Shown here: in pieces, positions 1 to 7,908 of the stretch
Layout of the letters: each line of letters starts with the position of its first letter
How positions within the stretch are numbered: the first letter of the stretch is position 1
Assembly (NCBI GenBank): GCA_021159825.1
Contig: JAGHDR010000252.1
Location: 1 to 10,996 of the forward strand
Direction of reading: 5' to 3'
Length of the DNA: 10,996 nt
DNA from: Deltaproteobacteria bacterium
Lineage (GTDB): Bacteria > Desulfobacterota > DSM-4660 > Desulfatiglandales > Desulfatiglandaceae
The notes under the pieces: generated by a model
Database searches by the model: none
Told to the model about the DNA's origin: nothing
What the model saw: the letters and a program-made list of their open reading frames with translations, nothing else
Translations under genes and position numbers: made by a program

Positions 1-224
1 ATTTACCACTCTTTGACAGCCGACACACGCCTCGACAATTTTGTGACATGCGCCGCCATTAAATCCACACCCTTTTTTGTTCATAAAAGAACATTCCTGA
101 CCCTCTTTTACTGTTGTGCAAAGCATTTTAATTACATCCTCTCCAATATTTTTTTAAACCCGGACTTGTATCTTATGGAACCTCGATTGTCAAGAAAAAT
201 AGACATGAAATTTGGAATTTCAGG

Positions 225-257
225 AAAAAAATAAACGTAGGGGCACCGTGCCCCTAC
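225..257 (-). terminator. Intrinsic terminator of the smc-to-aspS gene group
   Basis: On the minus strand a perfect inverted repeat, GTAGGGGCAC / GTGCCCCTAC (positions 237-257, 10-bp arms around one central base, in practice an 8-bp stem with a 5-base loop), is followed by GTTTATTTTTTT (236-225). This is the standard Rho-independent arrangement of a GC-rich hairpin and U-tract. The aspS stop codon TAG (256-254) lies inside the proximal arm, so the terminating ribosome would cover part of the stem. No U-tract follows the hairpin on the plus strand, so it should act only on leftward transcription. Confidence 0.88.
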
Positions 258-2062
258 AGGTTGATGCTGAGCCCCAGCTCCTTCAGCTGTTTCGGGTCTA
301 CCGGGGAGGGTGCTACCGTAAGGGGGCATGTCCCGCTGGTGGTTTTGGGAAATGCGATGATTTCCCGGATGGAATTGACCCCGGCCATAATCGCCACAAG
401 ACGATCAAACCCCAATGCCATGCCGCCGTGGGGGGGGGCGCCGTGTTTCAGGGCATCAATCAGAAATCCGAATTTAGAGCGTGCTTCCTCCGGTGAAATG
501 CCCAATGCCTCAAAAACCGTCTCTTGAATTGACGCATTGTGAATCCTGATGCTGCCGCCACCGATTTCCGATCCGTTCAAAACCAGGTCATATGCCCTGG
601 CCCTGACTTTCCCCGGGTGCTCCAGGAGTAATTCCAGATCTTCCTCCACAGGGGCCGTAAACGGGTGATGGACCGCCACAAACCTGCCGGCGGCGTCATC
701 ATATTCCAATAGCGGGAAATCCGTCACCCAGACGAAAGCGTGTTCCCCTTCCTTTATCAATTCTTCGCGCTGTGCCATTTCCAGGCGGAGTGCGCTCAGT
801 GCGGCGTTGGCAATGGCTGGCTGATCCGCCACCATCAGGATCAGGTCACCCGGGACAGCATCAAGGCGCCCATTGAGGGCAAGCTTCGTTTCATCGTTAA
901 AAAATTTCGCCACAGGTGATTGCCACTTATCCGCTGCGATCTTGATCCATGCCAGACCTTTGGCCCCGTTGGCGGTGGCAACCAGGGATATTTCGTCCAG
1001 CATCTTTCTCGAGTAGTTAGCGGCCGCATTCTTCACGCAAATGGCCTTAACCATACCGCCGGTGGCAACAACCCCTTTAAAAACCTTGAAATCCGATTGG
1101 TCCGCGATGTCGGTGATGTTTACAAGTTCCATGGCAAACCGCAAATCCGGCCGGTCCGTACCAAAGCGATTCATGGCATCCTGATAGGTCAGGTGGGGGA
1201 TGGGGGACTCGATTTTTGTGTCCATGATGCGGGTGAAAAGCGCCCCCATCATGCCTTCAAAAATATCCATGACGGCTTTTTCATCAACAAAGGCCATTTC
1301 CAGGTCCACCTGGGTAAACTCCGGTTGCCGGTCCGCCCTGAGATCCTCGTCTCTGAAACATCTGACCACCTGATAATACCGATCAAACCCCGCGACCATC
1401 AGAAGCTGTTTAAAGAGCTGGGGAGATTGGGGAAGGGCGTAAAACATGCCGCGATTGATTCGGCTGGGCACCAGATAATCCCTGGCGCCTTCAGGGGTGC
1501 TCTTGGTGAGTATGGGCGTTTCCACTTCCATGAAACCCCGTTCGTCCAAATATGCTCTGATGAAGGAGGCGATGGCATGACGTTTTCTGAAATTCTCAAA
1601 AATCTGCGGTCTGCGAAGTTCCAGATAACGGTATTTCAATCGAAGGCTTTCAGATGCATCCACAGCCCCATCCACCTGGAACGGGGGTGTTTCAGTCAGG
1701 TTGAGGATTTTCACCTCTTCCACTTTAATTTCGATTTCCCCGGTGGGGAGATCTCGGTTTTCCCGGCCTTCGAGTCTGGGAACCACCGTGCCTTTGACAG
1801 CCAAAACCCACTCATTTCGTAGAACATGAGCCTTTTCATGGGTTGCGGCATTGACCTGGGGGTCAAAAACCACCTGGGTAATCCCTTCCCTGTCCCTTAA
1901 ATCAATGAAAATGAGATTCCCCAGGTCCCGTCTTCTGTTCACCCATCCCATCAGGATGACGTCCCGGTCCACATGGTGTTGCCTGAGGGTGCCGCAGTTG
2001 TCGGTTCGTTTCCATTCCCCAAGAGAATCAATGGTTGGTATTTGGGTTTGTTCGTTTTTCAT
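254..2062 (-). CDS. aspS: Aspartyl-tRNA synthetase (AspRS, bacterial type)
   Basis: Cytoplasmic class IIb synthetase that charges tRNA-Asp with aspartate using ATP. The 602-aa length fits the bacterial family. An N-terminal OB-fold anticodon-binding domain spans about residues 22-125 (GWVNRRRDLGNLIFIDLRD region). The catalytic core follows, with motif 2 at about 236-251 (FRDEDLRADRQPEFTQ). The bacteria-specific GAD insertion is at about 300-430 and motif 3 at about 547-561 (GMALGFDRLVAIMAG). The ATG start gives about 14 residues more than E. coli AspRS before the OB fold; no other in-frame start is nearby. The start is 2 bases past the hisS stop, so translation is probably coupled, and an AAGGA lies 12 bases upstream inside hisS. 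Residue 47 is Leu, as in Asp-specific enzymes, whereas residue 99 is Gly, as recalled for non-discriminating enzymes, so tRNA-Asn specificity is uncertain. Confidence 0.97.
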   Translation of the reverse strand: MKNEQTQIPTIDSLGEWKRTDNCGTLRQHHVDRDVILMGWVNRRRDLGNLIFIDLRDREGITQVVFDPQVNAATHEKAHVLRNEWVLAVKGTVVPRLEGRENRDLPTGEIEIKVEEVKILNLTETPPFQVDGAVDASESLRLKYRYLELRRPQIFENFRKRHAIASFIRAYLDERGFMEVETPILTKSTPEGARDYLVPSRINRGMFYALPQSPQLFKQLLMVAGFDRYYQVVRCFRDEDLRADRQPEFTQVDLEMAFVDEKAVMDIFEGMMGALFTRIMDTKIESPIPHLTYQDAMNRFGTDRPDLRFAMELVNITDIADQSDFKVFKGVVATGGMVKAICVKNAAANYSRKMLDEISLVATANGAKGLAWIKIAADKWQSPVAKFFNDETKLALNGRLDAVPGDLILMVADQPAIANAALSALRLEMAQREELIKEGEHAFVWVTDFPLLEYDDAAGRFVAVHHPFTAPVEEDLELLLEHPGKVRARAYDLVLNGSEIGGGSIRIHNASIQETVFEALGISPEEARSKFGFLIDALKHGAPPHGGMALGFDRLVAIMAGVNSIREIIAFPKTTSGTCPLTVAPSPVDPKQLKELGLSINL

Positions 2063-2064
2063 TT

Positions 2065-3318
2065 TTAAAGCATGTCCTTTAAAGTCGATACCAAATTGTT
2101 AAAACCCACATCGATCTGTTCCCCGGTGTTCATGTCCCGCAAAACGGCCTTTTTTGCGGCTGCTTCGTCGTCTCCCACAATCAGGACGTTTTGGGCGTCC
2201 AACCGGTTGGCCTTTTTCATCTGCGATTTGAGGCTTTTTCCCCCGTAATCCAGCTCCACCCAGAGTCCCTGCTTCCGCAATGCCGTCATCCATTGGAAGG
2301 CCGGCAGACTGACGTTTTCGCCGAGGGCGGCGATAAAAAGGTCCGGTTTTCGGAGTTCCGCCGGTTTTGACGCCTCCAGGAGCGCGACCACTCTTTCAAT
2401 ACCCACGGCAAACCCGATGGCGGGATGATCAGGACCGCCGAGGGTTTTGACCAGGCCATCGTACCGACCTCCCCCGGCAACGGCATTTTGGGCGCCCAGG
2501 TGCTCGGTCTGAATTTCAAATGTGGTTCGGTTGTAATAATCAAGCCCCCTGACAAGCCGGTCGTTCACTTCAAAGGGGATGTTTAATGCATCAAGGGTTG
2601 CCTTGAGTGATCCAAAATGGTCTCGGCAGTCCCGGCAAAGAAATGCGGGTATGGCGGGTGCGTTTTGAACAACGGACTTGCAGGTTTCCACTTTGCAATC
2701 AAACACCCGCAAAGGGTTTAACTGGGCCCGTTTTTGACAATCGGCGCAAAGGGATGAGGTCCTTTCGGCCAGATAGCGTTTCAGCTTTTCTTTAAAATCC
2801 GGCCGACAATCCGGGCATCCCAACGAATTAAGATGCAGGGTGAGGTCCCGCAATCCGATCATCTCAAAAAAATACATGGCCAGAATGATTATTTCGGCAT
2901 CGCTTTGGGGGCCCGGATCGCCGAAAAGTTCAACATTAATCTGATGAAATTGTCGAAATCGGCCCTTTTGAGGTCGTTCATGCCTGAACATGGGCCCCAT
3001 GGCATACAATTTTTGTATGGGATAATTCCGGTACAACCGGTGTTGAATATAGGCCCTCACCACTGACGCGGTGGCCTCCGGCCGCATGGTCAGTCCCCGT
3101 CCTTTGATATCTTCAAAGGAGTACATTTCCTTTGACACGATGTCGGTTTCCCGGCCGATGCCGCGGCTGAAAAGCGCTGTTTTTTCAAGAACAGGGGTTT
3201 TGATTTCCCGGTATCCAAATGTGGAAAACAGCGCCCGGGCGTTGGTTTCAATTTCCTGCCATCGGGCTGATTCTTCGGGAAGGATGTCCTTAAAGCCTTT
3301 TAATGTTGTAAATTCCAA
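2065..3318 (-). CDS. hisS: Histidyl-tRNA synthetase (HisRS)
   Basis: Cytoplasmic class IIa synthetase that charges tRNA-His; 417 aa is the normal bacterial length. The N-terminus FKDILPEE and TMRPEATASVVRAY (77-90) belong to the catalytic core. Motif 2 is at about 106-132 (FRHERPQKGRFRQFHQ), the histidine-specific loop at 257-262 (RGLDYY), and the GGGRYDGL and GFAVGIERV (motif 3) segments at 282-310. An anticodon-binding domain ends the protein. The insertion domain (about 165-235) has eight cysteines in four pairs (168/171, 191/194, 208/213, 228/231), which suggests metal binding. The start is TTG at 3318, with GGAG 11 bases upstream and an in-frame stop just before. No better start exists without losing the FKDILP segment. 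It sits 46 bases after the 78-aa gene and 2 bases before aspS; the hisS-aspS tandem is common in bacteria. Confidence 0.97.
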   Translation of the reverse strand: MEFTTLKGFKDILPEESARWQEIETNARALFSTFGYREIKTPVLEKTALFSRGIGRETDIVSKEMYSFEDIKGRGLTMRPEATASVVRAYIQHRLYRNYPIQKLYAMGPMFRHERPQKGRFRQFHQINVELFGDPGPQSDAEIIILAMYFFEMIGLRDLTLHLNSLGCPDCRPDFKEKLKRYLAERTSSLCADCQKRAQLNPLRVFDCKVETCKSVVQNAPAIPAFLCRDCRDHFGSLKATLDALNIPFEVNDRLVRGLDYYNRTTFEIQTEHLGAQNAVAGGGRYDGLVKTLGGPDHPAIGFAVGIERVVALLEASKPAELRKPDLFIAALGENVSLPAFQWMTALRKQGLWVELDYGGKSLKSQMKKANRLDAQNVLIVGDDEAAAKKAVLRDMNTGEQIDVGFNNLVSTLKDML

Positions 3319-3364
3319 TGGATTATGTACTCCGAAATACTACAAAAATATTTTTCCAGGGTGA

Positions 3365-3601
3365 TTACTCGATTGTGATTTTTTTGGCGATTTTCTTTTT
3401 TTTTGGTGCGCTCTTTTTTTCCAGGGTTTCTATTTTTGAATCCAACAGAGTTCTTACAGCTTTGAGCAGTTCAATGCGCGACCGTTCAAGGTGTTCTATG
3501 AATTCCGGTGCATTCCTGAACAAATCTTCCAGGCCCTGAAAAAACTTTCCCAAAGGGCATAATACTTTGGCGCCACCCGCCTCGCTTTTCTTTTCGGCCA
3601 C
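3365..3601 (-). CDS. Small lysine-rich protein of unknown function (78 aa)
   Basis: I do not recognise a family. The 78 residues divide into a short polar N-terminus, one Cys-Pro pair (CPLGKFF), a predicted mostly helical amphipathic middle (about residues 18-63) with regularly spaced Leu, Ile and Phe, and a very basic tail (APKKKKIAKK) ending in TIE. No signal peptide or transmembrane segment is seen. It is a convincing gene: the GTG start at 3601 has a strong AAGGAG 6 bases upstream, and that motif begins at the base after the stop codon of the ATPase gene, so translation is likely coupled. A basic tail could bind nucleic acid or acidic membrane lipid, but this is speculation. Its position suggests co-expression with the Get3/ArsA-like ATPase. 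Confidence 0.8.
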   Translation of the reverse strand: MAEKKSEAGGAKVLCPLGKFFQGLEDLFRNAPEFIEHLERSRIELLKAVRTLLDSKIETLEKKSAPKKKKIAKKITIE

Positions 3602-3607
3602 GACGAA

Positions 3608-3613
3608 CTCCTT
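3608..3613 (-). promoter_or_regulatory. Shine-Dalgarno site of the 78-aa gene
   Basis: AAGGAG on the minus strand, 6 bases before the GTG start at 3601. It lies directly after the TAA stop (3616-3614) of the ATPase gene. This is the clearest ribosome binding site in the window and it fixes the non-ATG start. Confidence 0.85.
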
Positions 3614-4795
3614 TTATACATCAAAATGAATCAACAAATACTGCCCTTCAAGGGTGGCTTTGAGCGAGTCCAGCGCCGCAACCTGCCGGGGAAGCATCAC
3701 ACTCCGTTTGAAGCCGCCGATGCGAACAATCAATTCATCAGCGATTTTGTGCAACGCCACATCCTTTTTTTCAATAAAAGGGAGTTTCATTTTTAATTGG
3801 TACTTTCCATCGATCTTGGTCAATTCGTAAGGTTTTCCCTTGAAAAACCGATCCAGCGGATCGCGCGCGCCGTATATCTGGTCCCCCAGGGCCTTAAGGG
3901 TGTTATAGCCCAGAACTTCATCTTTGAATAAATTCACCGGAAAAAGGGGTACCGGCTGAAAATAGGCTTCGGCTTCTTGCACATATCGTTTCTGGCTTTC
4001 CTGCCGGTTTTGAAAATAGGGTTCGTTGATCTCATCGGGCAACACACGATTCATGATGATGGCATCAATACTCATATTGTAGAGGCAAAAGTACATGAAT
4101 GCCCGCTGGGTTTCTTTCAAAACGATTTTTTCAGGATTGGCGACCAGGCGCACGGTGGTTATTTTTGGATCCGTCAGAAGCGCATCAACGCCCTTGAGCT
4201 TTTCAAACAGGCGCTCAATGGCTTTGAAGTAGTCTTCACCCGGCAGGGGCACATCATAGAAGCGTTTGGCCATGGGCCGGGCATATTTGGCGATGGTTTT
4301 CTCAATTTTAAAAATTTTGTTAATGTACCATTCCAGTGTCGTGGGAACACTGATAAAGCGAAGTGATTCACCGGTGGGGGCGCAATCCAGCAGAACCACG
4401 TCAAAGCTGTTATCTTTGGCGTATTGGTTGATATGCAGGAGCAGTCCGACTTCTTCCATGCCCGGCAAAATGGCCAACTCCTCGGCGAGAATTTCATCGA
4501 GCCCGGTGGTGTTCAAGAGGGTGGAAAGATATTTGTGAATATCGCCCCAGTTTTTCTCAATCTCTTCCTGGATATCAATTTCCTGAATCCACAGGTTTTC
4601 CCCGACCTGGGCAGGTTGACCCTTGCTCTGGTTGATGAGGGTCTTTTCCATGTCAAAGATATCCGACAGGCTATGGGCCACATCCAGACTCATGATGACT
4701 GTTTTATTTCCGCGTTCGGCCGCTTTAATGCCTGTGGCCGCGGCCACACTTGTTTTTCCGACACCACCCTTGCCGGCGAAAAATATGATTCTCAT
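3614..4795 (-). CDS. ArsA/Get3-family ATPase with C-terminal HSP20-like domain
   Basis: Cytoplasmic SIMIBI-class P-loop ATPase related to ArsA (arsenite pump ATPase) and Get3 (tail-anchored protein targeting). From the ATG at 4795 it has 393 aa. The deviant Walker A GKGGVGKT is at 8-15, with both signature lysines. A switch I-like SLDVAHSLSD follows at about 36-45, with Val where DPAHS normally has Pro. The switch II-type DCAPTGESLRF is at 137-147. The last 70 residues or so (YELTKIDGKYQLKMKLPF through LKATLEGQYLLIHF) match the HSP20-like domain attached to some ArsA proteins. Only one ATPase half is present, and no arsR, arsB, arsC or arsD is nearby, so arsenic export is unlikely. The frame stays open to an ATG at 4894 that shares one base with the ftsY stop (TAATG). 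I prefer 4795 because homologs begin at MRIIFF-GKGGVGKT and the extra 33 codons have low third-position GC. The longer 426-aa form is possible. Confidence 0.9.
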   Translation of the reverse strand: MRIIFFAGKGGVGKTSVAAATGIKAAERGNKTVIMSLDVAHSLSDIFDMEKTLINQSKGQPAQVGENLWIQEIDIQEEIEKNWGDIHKYLSTLLNTTGLDEILAEELAILPGMEEVGLLLHINQYAKDNSFDVVLLDCAPTGESLRFISVPTTLEWYINKIFKIEKTIAKYARPMAKRFYDVPLPGEDYFKAIERLFEKLKGVDALLTDPKITTVRLVANPEKIVLKETQRAFMYFCLYNMSIDAIIMNRVLPDEINEPYFQNRQESQKRYVQEAEAYFQPVPLFPVNLFKDEVLGYNTLKALGDQIYGARDPLDRFFKGKPYELTKIDGKYQLKMKLPFIEKKDVALHKIADELIVRIGGFKRSVMLPRQVAALDSLKATLEGQYLLIHFDV

Positions 4796-4893
4796 GCTGT
4801 ATTCTTTCTGATAGGCGAGCATTGCAGATCGAGTTAGAATATCACAACCGTCAAACTTTTTAAAGAAAAAGTGAGGGTCAATCAGATGTTTCA

Positions 4894-5952
4894 TTAGTCG
4901 AAGATGGCCCGCACAAAATCGTCGGCATTAAAAGCCCTGAGGTCATCCATTTGTTCGCCGATGCCGATGAAACGGATGGGAATCTGAAGCTGGTTGGAGA
5001 TTCCGATCACAATGCCCCCTTTTGCGGTGCCGTCCAGTTTGGTGAGGATAATGCCGGTCAGGCCCAACGCTTCCTGAAAGGCTTCTGCCTGTGAGATGGC
5101 GTTTTGACCTGTTGTGGCATCGAGGACGAGCCATACCTCATGGGGCGCCCCCGAAAGTTTTCGACCGATGATCCGGTTTATTTTCTGGAGCTCCTCCATA
5201 AGGTTGATTTGGGTATGCAGTCTTCCGGCCGTGTCTACCAGGACCACATCGATATTTCTTGAAATGGCGGCGGTCATGGCGTCGAAAGCAACGGCCGATG
5301 GATCAGCACCTGTGCCCTGTTTGATGACCGTGGCGCCCACCCGTTCTCCCCAGATGGTCAGCTGTTCCACAGCGGCGGCCCGGAAGGTATCCGCAGCAAC
5401 CAGCATGACGGTTTTTCCCTCGCGCCGGTAACGGTTCGCTATTTTACCGATGGTGGTGGTTTTCCCGACCCCATTTACCCCCGCAACCATAATGACCAGG
5501 GGGGGGCCGGGTTTTGACGGTGCATTTTCAATCGGTTTTTGATCCAGTAAAGAGAGGATATGGTTTTTCAACATCTCTTTGAGTTTTGCCGGGTCTTTCA
5601 GCTCTTTTCTCGTCACTTTTTCCCGGACCGCATCCAGCAGGCTCTGGGTGGTAGCCACGCCGATATCGGATGTAAAAAGAATCTCCTCAAGCTCATCCAT
5701 TAAGCTTTCGGTAATTTCTTTTTTGCCTGCAAAAAGGTTGTCAATCCGACCGGTGAAAGACGATCTGGTTTTTGTAAGGCCGTGACGAAGTTTTTTAAAA
5801 ACCCCGTCTGCGGTGGTTTCAGGCTTGTTTTCATTTTCCCCGTAGACCGACGTATCATTGTCCACGGGGTTGGCAAGCTCAGGGCTTTGTGGTGTTTCCA
5901 CCTCTTTGATTGTTGGGTCCTTCGGATGTTTTTTCTTTCTAAAAATGGCCAT
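4894..5952 (-). CDS. ftsY: Signal recognition particle receptor FtsY
   Basis: GTPase that docks SRP-ribosome complexes at the inner membrane for co-translational insertion. From the ATG at 5952 it has 352 aa. A basic start (FRKKKHPKD) and a short acidic, polar A domain cover about 1-50. The helical N domain is at about 50-145 and the G domain follows. G1 is GVNGVGKTTT (158-167), then DTFRAAAVEQ (188-197), G3 DTAGR (241-245), G4 TKLDG (304-308), and the closing GIGEQMDDLRAF. An in-frame TTG at 5973 would add 7 residues, but the ATG has AAGGAA 9 bases upstream and gives the usual MAIFRKKK-type start. It lies about 50 bases after smc, and its TAA stop shares a base with a possible ATG of the ATPase gene. 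Confidence 0.97.
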   Translation of the reverse strand: MAIFRKKKHPKDPTIKEVETPQSPELANPVDNDTSVYGENENKPETTADGVFKKLRHGLTKTRSSFTGRIDNLFAGKKEITESLMDELEEILFTSDIGVATTQSLLDAVREKVTRKELKDPAKLKEMLKNHILSLLDQKPIENAPSKPGPPLVIMVAGVNGVGKTTTIGKIANRYRREGKTVMLVAADTFRAAAVEQLTIWGERVGATVIKQGTGADPSAVAFDAMTAAISRNIDVVLVDTAGRLHTQINLMEELQKINRIIGRKLSGAPHEVWLVLDATTGQNAISQAEAFQEALGLTGIILTKLDGTAKGGIVIGISNQLQIPIRFIGIGEQMDDLRAFNADDFVRAIFD

Positions 5953-5961
5953 TTTGGGTTG

Positions 5962-5967
5962 TTCCTT
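5962..5967 (-). promoter_or_regulatory. Shine-Dalgarno site deciding the ftsY start
   Basis: AAGGAA on the minus strand, 9 bases before the ATG at 5952. It falls inside the short extension that would result from the upstream TTG at 5973, so it argues for the ATG as the real start. Confidence 0.6.
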
Positions 5968-6003
5968 GTTCAAGGTGTGGTTTTGAGAATAAGCTTTTGG
6001 GTT

Positions 6004-7908
6004 TTAGTTGGCGGCAAACCGGCCCTGCATACGCTGGATGTCAACGGCCACGAGTTTTGATATACCCTTGTTCTCCATGGTGATACCGAAAAGACAATCG
6101 GTGATGGCCATGGTTTTTCGGCTGTGGGTCACCATGATGATTTGGGATTCCCTTTTTATTTTGTTTAACAGGTCATTGAATCGATCAATATTGGCTTCGT
6201 CAAGAGGTGCATCCACTTCATCCAGGAGACAAAAAGGGCTAGGCTTGATCATGTAAATGGCAAAAATAAGGGACATGGCCACCAGCGCTTTTTCACCACC
6301 CGAAAGAAGGCCCATATGGCTCAAACGTTTTCCGGGGGGCTGTACCTCCACCAGGATACCGCTTTCAAGGGGTTTTTGTTCATCCGTCAGCCTGAGTCCG
6401 GCTGTGCCGCCGCTGAAGAGGATGGGGAAGATTTCTTTGAGTTTTTGATCCACCGCCAGAAAGGTTTTGTTGAATTTTTCCAGGGAGGTCCGGTTTATTT
6501 TTTTTATGGCGGCGTTTAAGGATTCTATGGAATTCAACAGATCCTGACGCTGCCCCAGAATAAAATCACGTCGTTCTTTGAGTGCTTCATATTCCCTGAT
6601 GGCGGTCAGGTTCACTTCCCCCATATTATTCCGCACCGCTTTCTGATTTTCGATTTCTTCCTTTGCCGCTTGTTCATCGAAATCATCCTGCAGGAATTGT
6701 TTGTGGATTTCCCTCATGTTGACACAAAAATTTTCCTGAACCTTTTCCAACAGGTTGTTAATTCTGAACCGGATCTCGGACTGGGCCATTTTGCTGCTGT
6801 TGATCTCCTCAGTGAGGCGATCAATCTGATCTTTCAACTGAGAAACCCGATGTTCTTCTTCCCTGATGGCCTCCTTTCGGCTGCGGTAATCCAACTCCGA
6901 GTGACTCACGCGTTCCTCCGCCTGCCGTAATTCTTGATAAAGGCTTTTGAGGGTCTCTTTAAGGGCCTTTCCTTTCGCTTCACACGTCTGCCGGCGGTGT
7001 TGTCCGTGCTCAGTATCCTTTAAGATGGCCTCAAGCCTGTCCAGCGAGTCATCCAGGTAATTGTCGACCATATTCATTTCACGGGCTACGCCTCGCTGAG
7101 ATTCCATGCGGAGACGACAATCCTCCCTGAGCTTTGAAGCCTTTTCGCGGGTGTGCTCAAATTCTGCTTCAGCCTCTTTTAATTCCAGTTCTTTTTCATG
7201 GAAATAAGCGGTTTCACGGGCTTGTTTTTCCCGGCTTTCGTGAAGCGCCGACTGTAACTTTTTCAGTTTTTCCCGCTGCTTTCCCTGATCGAGTTCCTTT
7301 TGTTTAAGGTCCTCTTGAATTTTTCGGGAAAGTTTTTCAGACTGATCCAGTTCCTGGCCCAGGCGAAACAGTATTTTATCCACATCGCTGATGTCGTCTT
7401 TGCATGACCATTTTTCGTCGGTCAACCGTTGAACCGCCTTTTGACTTTCTTCAATCTCAGCCAGAATGTCTTCCAGTTGAAAAGTCAGGTCTTCAAATTT
7501 TCGTTTGTGGGCGGCAACCTCCTTTTTCAAATCGACAATTTCCCTTTTTCTGGCCAGAAGGCCCCGTGAGGTATGGGAAAGCCGCCCGCCCGTGATGACG
7601 CCACGCTGATCCACCAGGTCTCCTTCAAGGGTGACAAAACAGCGTGTACCGCCATGTTTCCCCAAAGTGGTCAGGGCCGTCGCCACATCATCGACCAATA
7701 CGGTGTTGTTCAAGATGTCGTTGATGAGGGGCTCAAATTCTTTCGATGTGGTAACAAAATTGCGCAAGGGCAAAAACTTTGAATCGGTTTTTTCCTCTTT
7801 GGTGGAATATATGAGATCTTTCAGAGGGGCAAAACTACCGATCCCCCTGGCTTTCTCCTTGAGATAGTCAACTGCGGCTGCGGCGTCGTCTTTTGTCATG
7901 GTGATCAC
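6004..7908 (-). pseudogene. smc: SMC chromosome partition protein, C-terminal part (after frameshift)
   Basis: C-terminal portion of SMC: the rest of the hinge (LVDQRGVITGG region), the returning coiled coil (roughly 240 to 480 residues into this fragment) and the C-terminal ATPase lobe. That lobe has the ABC signature LSGGEKALVA, Walker B and D-loop CLLDEVDAPLDEAN, and the switch histidine in MVTHSRK. The open frame begins at GTG 7908, overlapping the TGA of the upstream fragment (GTGA), without a Shine-Dalgarno site. SMC-like sequence (YEKALEAVLADKLQYV) continues upstream of that GTG in this same frame, back to about 7952. This is therefore the second half of a single gene and not a separate gene. 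Restoring one base near 7953 gives an intact protein of 1192 aa, the normal bacterial SMC length. Confidence 0.93.

Noticed and set aside
13..234. 73-codon open frame at the left end, plus strand
   Set aside because: No ribosome binding site, no recognisable protein features, AT-rich with an unusual residue composition, and it runs into the terminator of aspS. I treat positions 1-221 as intergenic with no supported feature.
920..1822. 300-codon open frame on the plus strand inside aspS
   Set aside because: It is antisense to a well-supported aspS and its composition (many His, Phe, Gly) is that of a reverse-strand shadow. No family motif is seen.
3344..3355. AAAAATATTTTT palindrome between the 78-aa gene and hisS as a terminator or promoter
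   Set aside because: It is a short AT-only symmetry with no GC stem and no matching -35/-10 pair for hisS. It is probably chance in AT-rich spacer.
3614..4795. Arsenite efflux pump ATPase (arsA) of an arsenic resistance operon
   Set aside because: Only one ATPase half is present, the full set of metal-binding cysteines is not apparent, and no arsB, arsD, arsC or arsR is adjacent.
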